Positions 34,774 through 42,393 of a stretch of 64,000 bases of DNA are shown here, piece by piece; positions within the stretch are counted from its first letter, which is position 1, and every line of letters starts with the position of its first letter. The stretch covers positions 1-64,000 of the forward strand of contig JBBTBY010000003.1 in the NCBI GenBank assembly GCA_038043445.1, read 5' to 3'. A program made the translations under genes and the position numbers. The notes beneath the pieces are model-generated. The model saw nothing but the letters and a program-made list of their open reading frames with translations. It searched no databases and was not told where the DNA came from. Origin of the DNA: Spirochaetota bacterium. Lineage in GTDB: Bacteria; Spirochaetota; Brachyspiria; Brachyspirales; JACRPF01.

Positions 34774-35181
34774 CTAGAGCTCGCGTTTGATATGTGATCT
34801 GATCTCCTTCACTGTCTTCACGTCCGGAATTTTCACCGGATGCTTTCTTGTCCCCAGCTGCACATCGTCCATGTCGTATTGGATCGTGCCGCCGTTCATG
34901 TCGATCTCGCCGACCACGGCGCCGATGACCTTTCGGACGGCCTCTTCGCGCACGATGCAGAGATTCCTTCCGGCGATGGGCTTGTCGATCATGATGAAAT
35001 AGTACGGTGTGTCGTGCTGTATGACGCAGAACCCGATCACGGTGCCCCGAAGCTTTTTCCCGCGCCAGCTGAAGTTCACTATGGCGTCCATCGGGTATTT
35101 CATCGTGCGATAGCGCATCGTGTCAAGCTTTTGCGTCAGCTGTTCGGTACAGATTCGCATCGGCATGTGTTTTCGTTTCAT
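34774..35181 (-). CDS. unknown protein, first gene of an AAA+ operon
   Basis: 135 residues starting MKRKHMPMRICTEQLTQKLD; the start is fixed by AAGGAGG 5 bp upstream. The central part (MDAIVNFSWRGKKLRGTVIGF, then TPYYFIMIDKP) looks like a small beta-barrel, perhaps PilZ- or SH3-like, but no family can be named. It precedes the AAA+ gene by 9 bp and could be an adaptor for it. Regulon promoter site 3 lies about 30 bp upstream. Confidence 0.65.
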   Translation of the reverse strand: MKRKHMPMRICTEQLTQKLDTMRYRTMKYPMDAIVNFSWRGKKLRGTVIGFCVIQHDTPYYFIMIDKPIAGRNLCIVREEAVRKVIGAVVGEIDMNGGTIQYDMDDVQLGTRKHPVKIPDVKTVKEIRSHIKREL

Positions 35182-35208
35182 GTGAACCTCCTTGTTCATT
35201 CTCTTTTT

Positions 35209-35240
35209 ATCCTATCATGGCATTGCGTCAGATCCTGTCA
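35209..35240 (-). promoter_or_regulatory. regulon promoter site 3
   Basis: Minus-strand palindrome TGACAG-GAT-CTGACG (35226-35240), 11-bp spacer ending in CATGA, TAGGAT (35209-35214). Upstream of the operon 35181 to 32804. Confidence 0.75.
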
Positions 35241-35241
35241 T

Positions 35242-35676
35242 TCACACTCCGCTCCTCACCGTCGTACGGGCAAGCTCGTTTTCCCCGATATCTATGACCT
35301 GTACGTCCAGATGCATGGACGATGGCCCCTTTCCATACTCACCGTTCCTTGAGCGGGCAAGGAAGCCATTGATCCGCTTCTTTGCCGATGCATTGATCCG
35401 ATAGATCTGTATCCTAAGCTGCGCTTCGCTGTAATACCAGCGCACGCGTATCCATCCCTTCCTGAGCAGATCCGCGATGATCTCCTCGCGCGCGAACTGT
35501 TCCGAACCGTACGTCTCTCCGTGCTTCCTGAAAACCGCTTCAAGCCGCTTTTTCGTATAGCCGAAACGCACGGGGTCATCGCATATCTTACTGATGTGCT
35601 TCTGTTCGACCGTTATCACTTCACCGTCGGGTGCGATGAAGAATGCGTCATGCTCCATCGGTGTCGCTTTCGGCAT
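35242..35676 (-). CDS. unknown protein, coupled to the sigma-like gene
   Basis: 144 residues. It begins MPKATPMEHDAFFIAPDGEVI and has a positively charged, Trp/Tyr-rich centre (LLRKGWIRVRWYYSEAQLRIQIYR). I recognise no family. The ATG overlaps the stop codon of the gene at 35676-35942 (TGATG), indicating translational coupling, and its 3' end touches promoter site 3. It is part of the two-gene operon from promoter site 4. Confidence 0.65.
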   Translation of the reverse strand: MPKATPMEHDAFFIAPDGEVITVEQKHISKICDDPVRFGYTKKRLEAVFRKHGETYGSEQFAREEIIADLLRKGWIRVRWYYSEAQLRIQIYRINASAKKRINGFLARSRNGEYGKGPSSMHLDVQVIDIGENELARTTVRSGV

Positions 35677-35942
35677 CAGTTGCCCTCCGGTCGTTCTTTT
35701 ACGGCCATTGAACTGATCATGAGCATACGGACATCGTTGGGCAAACGTTGAAGGGCGCTCTCTATCAGCTCTTCGATATGCGACGCCTCAACACGGAATA
35801 TATACGCTATCTCGATAGCTGTCATCGTTATCTCGGAATCTATACCAAGATAGAGCATAAGAACCTTCTTCTCCGCTATCGTCAGTGTGTCGGCGGCTTG
35901 CCTTAATGCCCTGGCGATTTTCTTCCTGTCCTCAGCGTTCAT
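35676..35942 (-). CDS. sigma-70 region 4-like small DNA-binding protein
   Basis: 88 residues, start set by GGGAGG before ATG 35942. The pattern LTIAEKKVLMLYLGID, ITMTAIEIAYIFRVEASHI and IEELIESALQRLPND follows sigma-70 region 4: the L..E..VL...YG.D opening, an IA..F.V recognition helix-turn-helix and the closing A...L helix. Regions 2 and 3 are absent, so it cannot be a full sigma factor. It could bind a -35-like element or act as an anti- or co-sigma. It lies in the regulon under promoter site 4 and is a candidate regulator of it. Confidence 0.55.
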   Translation of the reverse strand: MNAEDRKKIARALRQAADTLTIAEKKVLMLYLGIDSEITMTAIEIAYIFRVEASHIEELIESALQRLPNDVRMLMISSMAVKERPEGN

Positions 35943-35971
35943 GCATGCGCCTCCCTTGTTCTCATATCCGC

Positions 35972-36003
35972 ATTCTATCATGACCATGCGTCAGAGGCTG
36001 TCG
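35972..36003 (-). promoter_or_regulatory. regulon promoter site 4
   Basis: Minus-strand palindrome CGACAG-CCT-CTGACG (35989-36003), both half-sites perfect, 11-bp spacer ending CATGA, TAGAAT (35972-35977). Drives the sigma-region-4-like gene. Confidence 0.8.
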
Positions 36004-36021
36004 TACCCTCTGCGGCACTCG

Positions 36022-36888
36022 CTACCACTCCTTGCGTTCTGGGAATTGGCGCAGCCAGGCATCTACGACATTCGCATATGCAAGCAGTCTTTTCCTTTCG
36101 ATACGTACGCTGAAGACCACGGTATCATCCCGCATGTCTTCGGGCAGGTGTTCATACGAAAGCTGGATCGAGAGTCGTACCGTGTCCGCATCGGAAGCGA
36201 TGGCGCTGAAGAACATCGTCGGCTCGGTGAAGAAGAAATCGGGATGTACCGGCTCCGCGTCGCGGCTGAGCGTTATGAGATAATCCCGGAAATGGGAAAG
36301 CTCTTTCGTATTGCGTATCGTCGGGCTCGTCAATTCCCATGAGCGGCCGTTATGTCGTGCGTTCACGGTGATATTAAGCCAGGGGAGATCATAGTCTGCA
36401 TCGGCGTTGTTGGGATATTGATTCCCGGTGACCTGCATCGCAAGGCTGTTCTCTTGTGCCGGGAATACGATCGTGTATTTCCCGTCGATATCCGATGTCG
36501 TTATGAATTCGGCAGCGGCAGCGCTCCGAAACATCCCCGATTTGCTATGAATGAGCACAGGTTTCGGCAGCTTGTCAAACGCTGACCGTATGCGTACCCC
36601 TTCATCTTCGGTGATCGGCACTTCGCGTCCGTCGACTATCGGTATCCAGTCGACATGAAAACCACGCTCCCCGTACTGGCGGATCATCCATGCATACGGC
36701 AGATCGACCGTAAAATGCTCAGCGATATCATCCTCGGTAAGCAGGCAGATGATGGACCGAATGCCTTCTGCTTTGCAGACATCCAGCCATTCATCGACGA
36801 TGTCGGGGGTGGCATCGTTCAAGCCGTATCCCGGCCTGCTGAAAACAGCCAGTTCATTATCTATTATCCAGCGCGGCCTGTCGTTCAT
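36022..36888 (-). CDS. dual-specificity phosphatase-like pseudoenzyme fused to a WapI-like domain
   Basis: 288 residues. Residues 1-135 follow the dual-specificity phosphatase fold (SIICLLTEDDI, a possible general-acid Asp86 in PIVDG, and PVLIHSKSGMFRSA). The signature HCx5R reads H114-S115-K-S-G-M-F-R121: the catalytic Cys is Ser, by codon AGC, so it should be inactive but may still bind phosphoprotein, as in STYX proteins. Residues about 140-288 resemble the WapI-like protein at 44397 (GNQYPN, a Trp-containing strand, LPEDMRDDTVVFSVRIERKRL, W-L-R-Q-F-P-E-R). Expressed from promoter site 5. Confidence 0.65.
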   Translation of the reverse strand: MNDRPRWIIDNELAVFSRPGYGLNDATPDIVDEWLDVCKAEGIRSIICLLTEDDIAEHFTVDLPYAWMIRQYGERGFHVDWIPIVDGREVPITEDEGVRIRSAFDKLPKPVLIHSKSGMFRSAAAAEFITTSDIDGKYTIVFPAQENSLAMQVTGNQYPNNADADYDLPWLNITVNARHNGRSWELTSPTIRNTKELSHFRDYLITLSRDAEPVHPDFFFTEPTMFFSAIASDADTVRLSIQLSYEHLPEDMRDDTVVFSVRIERKRLLAYANVVDAWLRQFPERKEW

Positions 36889-36918
36889 CGCGGCTTCCCT
36901 CCGTCAGCGTATGATCGG

Positions 36919-36950
36919 AGTATACCATGATGCAGCGTCAGATAGTGACG
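36919..36950 (-). promoter_or_regulatory. regulon promoter site 5
   Basis: Minus-strand palindrome CGTCAC-TAT-CTGACG (36936-36950, one mismatch), 11-bp spacer ending CATGG, TATACT (36919-36924). Upstream of the phosphatase-like gene. Confidence 0.75.
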
Positions 36951-36951
36951 T

Positions 36952-37212
36952 TCACTTTTTCTTCCGCGGAGAAGGCGGCGAGATACGCGCACGCTTTATC
37001 ATTGTTTCCTCGCCTTTTGACAGGATAAGGAATTCACGGCCATGCATCACATTATCCGCGTCTTCGGTCACGATCACTTTCGCCCTGTCATGCCTGATGC
37101 GCAACTTATCCCCGACCGTCCAAATGACTTTGCAGAACGCGTCATGTATCTTGTCGTATAGTCTTTGTCCCTTGCGGACAATTATCTGTCTTTTTGCTTT
37201 CGTTCTTTCCAT
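36952..37212 (-). CDS. unknown small basic protein
   Basis: 86 residues, Lys/Arg-rich, ending SPPSPRKKK. The middle (VIWTVGDKLRIRHDRAKVIVTED, then GREFLILSKGEE) suggests a small beta-rich domain. Its start lies inside the end of the HNH gene, so the two are co-transcribed and overlap by 31 bp. No family can be named. The stop is next to promoter site 5. Confidence 0.5.
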   Translation of the reverse strand: MERTKAKRQIIVRKGQRLYDKIHDAFCKVIWTVGDKLRIRHDRAKVIVTEDADNVMHGREFLILSKGEETMIKRARISPPSPRKKK

Positions 37213-37592
37213 TGTATCAATTTATGACAATTGGCGCACAGATATTTGAATTTTTTCACCGTCTTCCCTTCCAAGTGATGAACTTCGAGGCATCTGATAT
37301 CGTTCTCGTTGCAGTTTTCACATTTATACTTTGCTTTTTTGATCTTCCGAACGGCTTTTACTCCATAGACTTTATTTTTAGGACCCACCACATAATTTGC
37401 AAGCGCGTTGGCCATAGTGTATTCGACATCAGTCAAATACTTGCTGCAATCACTGATCATCCTTTTTTTGATCCTATTCTTTTGGCCATAGACGAACGAC
37501 AATATTCTACGTAAATTGAATTTATTCTCATCATCGGCCATCATGACCCTTTTGCTGATGTCTGTATCATTCTTCATAATGTATTTTCCCAT
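37182..37592 (-). CDS. HNH endonuclease-like protein
   Basis: 136 residues. The C-terminal part carries a zinc-bound HNH domain: KCENCNENDIRCLEVHHLEGK, then FKYLCANCHKLIQW, with paired CxxC motifs and the His-His pair. HNH enzymes nick or cut DNA and are common in phages and mobile DNA. The gene is AT-rich compared with its neighbours and lacks a regulon promoter, which suggests recent acquisition. The start MGKYIMKN at 37592 has GGAG upstream. Confidence 0.75.
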   Translation of the reverse strand: MGKYIMKNDTDISKRVMMADDENKFNLRRILSFVYGQKNRIKKRMISDCSKYLTDVEYTMANALANYVVGPKNKVYGVKAVRKIKKAKYKCENCNENDIRCLEVHHLEGKTVKKFKYLCANCHKLIQWKERKQKDR

Positions 37593-37688
37593 TTTATGCA
37601 CTCCAGTTATTTGTGATATTTGTGAGAATAACGATGTGCAAGTAAAAGTCAATCATTCCCCCGTATATTCCAGTGATATAGTCATCAT

Positions 37689-38696
37689 TCAAATCACATG
37701 ACTTATGCAATGTAATAACCCTCCGAATCTAGCCAGTTCTTCTGCATCATCGACCGGTTCGACCTCGGCATATTTTCCCAGTATCCTGATATTCTTCATG
37801 AAGCATTCCCTCTCCGCCCCGAACCGCGGCATGAGTATTATATCGCCGAGCCTGAGGAAATTGATGTAACTCCCTTCAATGCTGTCAGGATACTGCTTCG
37901 AATGCTTCGGCAGACAGGATGCAAGCGTTACTATCTTTATGTCGAGCTTCGCAAGCGCTTTTTTCACCTGTACCGGCGGCGGCATTTCTACTGCGACCGT
38001 ACGGGCATCGAGGAAGGCAAAATAACCGTCCGCGTGATGCAGCCAGTCGCCGCGCTTCGAAGGGATAAATATCGGATGCGTAATGCCGAGCTTCTTCTGC
38101 AGCATCTCGATTATTTCCGCGCGTGTCTTTTTGAGTACTCGGCCTTCGGTAGTTTTTATGTCCCGGCTGTTCCGTTTGAACATGTATTCATCGATGATGG
38201 CAACACCTTCACCGTTATGCACGAGATTCCCGCCGTCCCAGACAAGCGGTATCGTTTCACATCTCGTCCCCGGCACAATATCTCTCCCTATCTTCTCGCA
38301 GGTGAGCGCGAAGCCCGCGGGAAGATAAGACGGCGCGAACATGGGCTTCATGATCTTTTTTCTGCCGTTCTCGCGTACCGCGAAGCCGGCATAGTCCCGA
38401 AGCCAGGGATAACAGAGCGAGGGCTGGATTGCGGCTGTGATATTGTGATCGTCATTTCCGTATTGCGCAGCAAGCAAAGCAAAGTCGTCCTTTGCCCGGA
38501 ACAGAATGGTTGCCGGTATCCAGAACGGAATGTGGCGTATGATGAGCTGATCGTAGAATGGGACGAGTTTATCATAGTCGTCTACGCGGCGTTTGCCGCG
38601 GAATGTATATGAGTGGCGAATGGCCTTCGGATAGGCAAGGAATACACGCGACGGCTTCTTCCAGTCGGGTATCAATTTGATATCGTTGCTTCTCAT
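37689..38696 (-). CDS. agmatine deiminase / peptidyl-arginine deiminase family protein
   Basis: About 335 residues of the guanidino-modifying (pentein) fold. Family residues are in place: YPWLRDYAGFAV, VWDGGNLVHNGEG, the catalytic His-Asp segment GDWLHHADGYFAF, and the catalytic Cys in GGLLHCISHVI. It would hydrolyse agmatine or a related guanidino compound to the carbamoyl product plus ammonia. The start MRSNDIK at 38696 coincides with the start point predicted from the -10 box at 38703-38708, so the mRNA may be leaderless; the longer frame begins upstream of the promoter and is excluded. Confidence 0.78.
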   Translation of the reverse strand: MRSNDIKLIPDWKKPSRVFLAYPKAIRHSYTFRGKRRVDDYDKLVPFYDQLIIRHIPFWIPATILFRAKDDFALLAAQYGNDDHNITAAIQPSLCYPWLRDYAGFAVRENGRKKIMKPMFAPSYLPAGFALTCEKIGRDIVPGTRCETIPLVWDGGNLVHNGEGVAIIDEYMFKRNSRDIKTTEGRVLKKTRAEIIEMLQKKLGITHPIFIPSKRGDWLHHADGYFAFLDARTVAVEMPPPVQVKKALAKLDIKIVTLASCLPKHSKQYPDSIEGSYINFLRLGDIILMPRFGAERECFMKNIRILGKYAEVEPVDDAEELARFGGLLHCISHVI

Positions 38697-38702
38697 TTGT
38701 AC

Positions 38703-38751
38703 AGCATAGCATGCCTCTGCGACAGAAGCTGACGATGTCATACGCTATAGT
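38703..38751. promoter_or_regulatory. regulon promoter site 6 (divergent pair)
   Basis: One palindrome CGACAG-AAG-CTGACG (38720-38734) serves two promoters: rightward TATAGT (38746-38751) and leftward TATGCT (38703-38708), each exactly 11 bp away. It sits between the deiminase and DnaB-like genes. Confidence 0.8.
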
Positions 38752-38784
38752 GGGAACAGATACAGCTTACTAAGGAGCGAAGAC

Positions 38785-39540
38785 ATGATGGAGATACTTG
38801 AGCTCAGGAATGACGGAGAAGCAAAGGGAGTGATCCCCAGCGGCATTCATGCCCTTGACGCTATTCTCGGCGGCGGGCTTCGCCAGGGGAATGTGATACT
38901 GTTTGCATCCCGTCCCGGATCCGGGAAGACAAGCCTCGCAATAGATATCGCGTACTATGCAGCATTGAACACGTTCAAACCCGTGTGCTTCTGTTCTGCC
39001 GAAATGAGCATCGCGGAACTCTCTGAACGATTCCGCAGTCGGACAGCCGGCAATTGCCTTAATGATCATCCTGTTCTTCATCTGCACGACTCCATCCGTA
39101 CGGTCGCTGATGTTGAAGCGGCAGGTACCGGGAATACACCCGGCCTCATTGTCATCGACTATATTCAGCTGCTGAAGACCGGCAACGAAGGCACCACCGA
39201 CTCGCCTGATCTTTCCGCGGTCTCATTGGACATAAAACGTCTGGCAAAACGGCTCAACATCCCGATCATCGTGCTTTCACAGCTTCCGCGAAGCAGGAGA
39301 GATAGGCCGGATGAACGCCACGATCTCGGTGACCTTCTTGTATACGGAAAGCTTGAGATGAATACCGACGATATCGTATTCCTCTACCGTGACGACACAG
39401 CACAAAACGCAGCAATGAGCGAAGCCGAGCTCAGGGTGTTTAAGAATCGCAATGCAAGGCGGCTTGGCACTGTAAAATTATATTTTGATGTGACAAATGC
39501 GATGTTTTATAATGCAAATCCATGGTCGGTTTTTATATAG
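38785..39540 (+). CDS. DnaB C-terminal/RecA-like ATPase
   Basis: 251 residues that match only the ATPase half of replicative helicase DnaB: SGIHALDAILGGGLRQGNVIL, Walker A RPGSGKTS (43-50), catalytic Glu in SAEMS (73), Walker B LIVIDYIQLL (121-130), IIVLSQLPRSRRDRPDERHDLGD, and the arginine-finger tail FKNRNARRLGTVKLYFD. The DnaB N-terminal collar is missing, so it is not the main replicative helicase; an accessory or phage-type helicase is more likely. AAGGAGCG lies before the ATG and promoter site 6 drives it. Confidence 0.82.
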   Translation: MMEILELRNDGEAKGVIPSGIHALDAILGGGLRQGNVILFASRPGSGKTSLAIDIAYYAALNTFKPVCFCSAEMSIAELSERFRSRTAGNCLNDHPVLHLHDSIRTVADVEAAGTGNTPGLIVIDYIQLLKTGNEGTTDSPDLSAVSLDIKRLAKRLNIPIIVLSQLPRSRRDRPDERHDLGDLLVYGKLEMNTDDIVFLYRDDTAQNAAMSEAELRVFKNRNARRLGTVKLYFDVTNAMFYNANPWSVFI

Positions 39541-39551
39541 GATAAAACCAT

Positions 39552-40202
39552 ATGAAGCAATGTATTTATGAATTAGCAGGGCACTATATCGAAAATACTA
39601 TCCCATCCGATATTAAAAACGACAGGATTGGATTGTTCACAAGCAAACAAAATGCAATCAGATTTATTAAGAATAATCATAAATATATCAAATCAGAAGA
39701 GGAAGGATTTCATTTATTATACCTATCGTTAGAAAAAAGTCTTGCAAATAAAAAGCGGGGTGAAGTGCAAATATCGGTATATTTGCCAAAAGGAAAATAT
39801 TATGGTGATGATGAAAAGACCATTGACGCGGTAAAACCCTTTCATGGCCGTGCATTGAAAGACCAGAGATTTAAGGTCGGTGATATTGTAATGTTTAATT
39901 GTCCTTTTAATAGATTGCAGATTGGAATTATATCGTTACTCCCATTTACTCCTGAAAAAGTAAAAGAAATAACCAAAAATAATTTCGGCGTGGGGGTCCT
40001 TGATTCTTCTGATGATGTATATTGCATTCTATACTACGAAAACAACTTACTAAACCATGATCACGCTCCAGAATGTTATATTTTCAAGCCACATGTAAAA
40101 ATTGATAAGAAATTGATTAAAAGACTGAAAACTGCATTAAAGAAACTAGTAAGAGCAAGAAGAGCAAATACGGCATACAAATCCGACAATGCTGATCTTT
40201 AA
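39552..40202 (+). CDS. unknown AT-rich protein
   Basis: 216 residues, 11 bp after the DnaB-like gene and probably co-transcribed. The sequence is AT-rich and Lys/Asn-rich, unlike the neighbours, suggesting a foreign origin. A beta-rich centre (DQRFKVGDIVMFNCPFNRLQI) and a basic C-terminal helix (LIKRLKTALKKLVRARRA) can be seen. I recognise no family. Confidence 0.6.
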   Translation: MKQCIYELAGHYIENTIPSDIKNDRIGLFTSKQNAIRFIKNNHKYIKSEEEGFHLLYLSLEKSLANKKRGEVQISVYLPKGKYYGDDEKTIDAVKPFHGRALKDQRFKVGDIVMFNCPFNRLQIGIISLLPFTPEKVKEITKNNFGVGVLDSSDDVYCILYYENNLLNHDHAPECYIFKPHVKIDKKLIKRLKTALKKLVRARRANTAYKSDNADL

Positions 40203-40213
40203 TGTAAATCGTT

Positions 40214-40447
40214 CTATTCCCGCTTCTTGTTATTTAAATATCTTGAAACATCATCCGTCGTCAGCAGCAGTTCATCCGTCTCAATATACCGTGCCCCGAC
40301 ATTGCCGTTATGATCATCCGTGCTTCCCACCGGGAGCAGACGATTCTTTTCTGCGAACGCACGCGCCACACCGGAATATCTATATTCATATCCCCCGGCA
40401 AGTACTTCTATGCCGTGAACATACGGCAGCAGACGTGCCGCCTCCTT
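40214..40447 (-). pseudogene. C-terminal PHP-domain fragment in frame behind the SNF2 helicase stop
   Basis: After the helicase TAG at 40448 the same frame runs on for 77 codons: KEAARLLPYVHGIEVLAGG, RAFAEKNRLLPVGSTDDHN, then ARYIETDELLLTTDDVSRYL. This has the GIEV and GSDxH motifs of the C-terminal part of PHP phosphoesterases. AAGGAGG lies just behind the stop, but no ATG, GTG or TTG is suitably placed. It looks like the tail of a PHP gene whose front was replaced by the helicase gene. Confidence 0.55.
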
Positions 40448-42253
40448 CTATATCCCCAGAGCCGTATGTATCTTCCCCATGAGCACGGCATCGGGCTTTG
40501 AGAAAAGCGATGTATTGAGCGTTCTATCCTTCTCAAGGACATAACACGCCGCTTCATCCGCGGTGCCGATGGCCTCAAGATAATAGTTATTCGTGTTCTT
40601 CAGCTGGCCTATCCGGTGATTGCGGTCCTCCGCCTGGAAATGATGTACGGTCTGCATGGTGATGTCGCAGAATATCATGCTCCGTGCATTGATGAGCGTA
40701 ATGCCCGTGTCCATGACAAGCGTTGAGAGCACGGCTACCTTGCAGGAGTCATCGTGCTTGAATCGTTCGATGAGACGATGACGTTCGTGATTCCGGTCCG
40801 TACCGGCGGGCGGGTATTCGCCGTGTATGCGAATGGCGCCGTATTTCCGGTAGCGTTCGCAGAGAAAGTCTATCACGCGCGGACGCCATGACCAGAGGAC
40901 GACATCCTCATTGCCGTTCTCCACCAGGTTCGCGAGGTGATCATCGAGTATCGCCCACCGCGGATTATCAGCGAAGGGCGCGGAAAGCTCGCGCAGCGCG
41001 CGGAGGAAATACGGAATGACCTCCGATGACCGATATGCCGGTGCCGGCGCTTTTTTCTCCGGCGGATCGCCCTCGTCCAGAACGCGATGCGCATGCTCCA
41101 TTTCTTTTCTGAGCGCAGCGACACCCCGGGCATAGCGTTCGCCGAATTTCGTATCCGCATGCGTGTAGCGGAGGAAGGTCACGGTCTTCTCGGGAAGATC
41201 GAGACAGTCCTTCTTGAAACGCCGCATCACATACGGCGCAAGCTGTGTCGCAAGGAGCCGCTTTACTGATACATGATCGAGCGCGTACTTCGCGCCCTCG
41301 GCCGTCGCCGCACGGAGCGATCGCTCAAAGGCGCTGTAGGGGACGCCGATGATATTGGGCGAAAGCACGCGCATGAGCGAGAACAGTTCGACGGGCGATT
41401 TCCTTATCGGTGTGCCGGAAAGGAGATACCGATACGCACAGAACGGCGCATTGGCATGTGTTATGGCGCTTCGCTGCGATCGGTGATTGCCCAGATAATG
41501 CGCCTCATCGCATACGAGCATGGTCGATCGCTCAAGGAGATGCTCCGTAAGCGACGACGCCTCGCAGTGCGCACATCGCTTTTTCTTCGTACCGTTCGCG
41601 TCCCTGGCTCGATGGCAGTACTCGCAGGCGACTATCTTCCAGGTATCATAGGTCATGATGTATATTTTCTTTTCAATGGAGAACATACGCCGGTGCTTTT
41701 TCTTCTGCGAGCTGAGCACAAGAATATCGTCCGCGGTGAATTCCTTCGAGTATTTGAGTATCTCCGCCTCCCAGGCATATATCATCGATGACGGCGCAAG
41801 TACGATGAGCCTCCTGCATTTCCGGTGCACATAGAGATGCCGGAACACGGTTATCATGATAAGCGTTTTCCCGAGGCCCATTTCATAGAATATGCCCTGC
41901 ACGTTCGTCGTGAGGCATTTGACGAATGCCTCGTGCTGTGCCTGATAGGGCTTTGCGTTATGGAAAAAATGTGCGCTCGCGTTCGCCTTTGCGTCATGTA
42001 TGATGCCTTCCGGCAGATGCTCGCGCATCGTGCGCGCGGCATGGGTATACACATCCTCCGCGATACGCACATGCGGATAGCGCTCGAATTCGAGCAGAAA
42101 CTGTATGATATTCTGCTCGGGTATGAAAAATCGTCTATCCCCGGCGTCCTCGGCACCGCAGCGCCTGACGAGATACATCAGATAGAAATAGGATACATCG
42201 TCAGCATCGATGGCGGCCAGAAAGCGGCTGTTCTCATATACGCATGTGTTCAT
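40448..42253 (-). CDS. SNF2-family helicase-like ATPase with zinc knuckle
   Basis: 601 residues of the SF2/SNF2 class: Walker A MGLGKT (125-130), LAPSSMIYAWEAEI (motif Ia), DEAH (249-252), LLSGTPIRKSPVELFSLM, and the C-terminal helicase half with VAVLSTLVMDTGITL and DRNHRIGQ. Between motifs Ia and II is a four-Cys knuckle, CEYC (210-213) and CAHC (227-230). Such ATPases move along double-stranded DNA and remodel bound proteins; many act in defence or repair. No methylase or nuclease is beside it. Expressed from the leftward promoter of site 7. Confidence 0.87.
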   Translation of the reverse strand: MNTCVYENSRFLAAIDADDVSYFYLMYLVRRCGAEDAGDRRFFIPEQNIIQFLLEFERYPHVRIAEDVYTHAARTMREHLPEGIIHDAKANASAHFFHNAKPYQAQHEAFVKCLTTNVQGIFYEMGLGKTLIMITVFRHLYVHRKCRRLIVLAPSSMIYAWEAEILKYSKEFTADDILVLSSQKKKHRRMFSIEKKIYIMTYDTWKIVACEYCHRARDANGTKKKRCAHCEASSLTEHLLERSTMLVCDEAHYLGNHRSQRSAITHANAPFCAYRYLLSGTPIRKSPVELFSLMRVLSPNIIGVPYSAFERSLRAATAEGAKYALDHVSVKRLLATQLAPYVMRRFKKDCLDLPEKTVTFLRYTHADTKFGERYARGVAALRKEMEHAHRVLDEGDPPEKKAPAPAYRSSEVIPYFLRALRELSAPFADNPRWAILDDHLANLVENGNEDVVLWSWRPRVIDFLCERYRKYGAIRIHGEYPPAGTDRNHERHRLIERFKHDDSCKVAVLSTLVMDTGITLINARSMIFCDITMQTVHHFQAEDRNHRIGQLKNTNNYYLEAIGTADEAACYVLEKDRTLNTSLFSKPDAVLMGKIHTALGI

Positions 42254-42322
42254 AGCGCCTCATCGATGCCATCGATCTCGGAGAAGACGTCATATACCTT
42301 TCATCCGATTAAGACAAGCCTC

Positions 42323-42371
42323 AGTATATACGCCGGAAGCGACAGATAGTGACGCCTGCATGGTGTATAAT
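42323..42371. promoter_or_regulatory. regulon promoter site 7 (divergent pair)
   Basis: One palindrome CGACAG-ATA-GTGACG (42340-42354) with rightward TATAAT (42366-42371) and leftward TATACT (42323-42328), each 11 bp away. It sits between the SNF2 helicase and cyclotransferase genes. Confidence 0.8.
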
Positions 42372-42393
42372 ACGGGTGTGAGGTGGAATTGAA

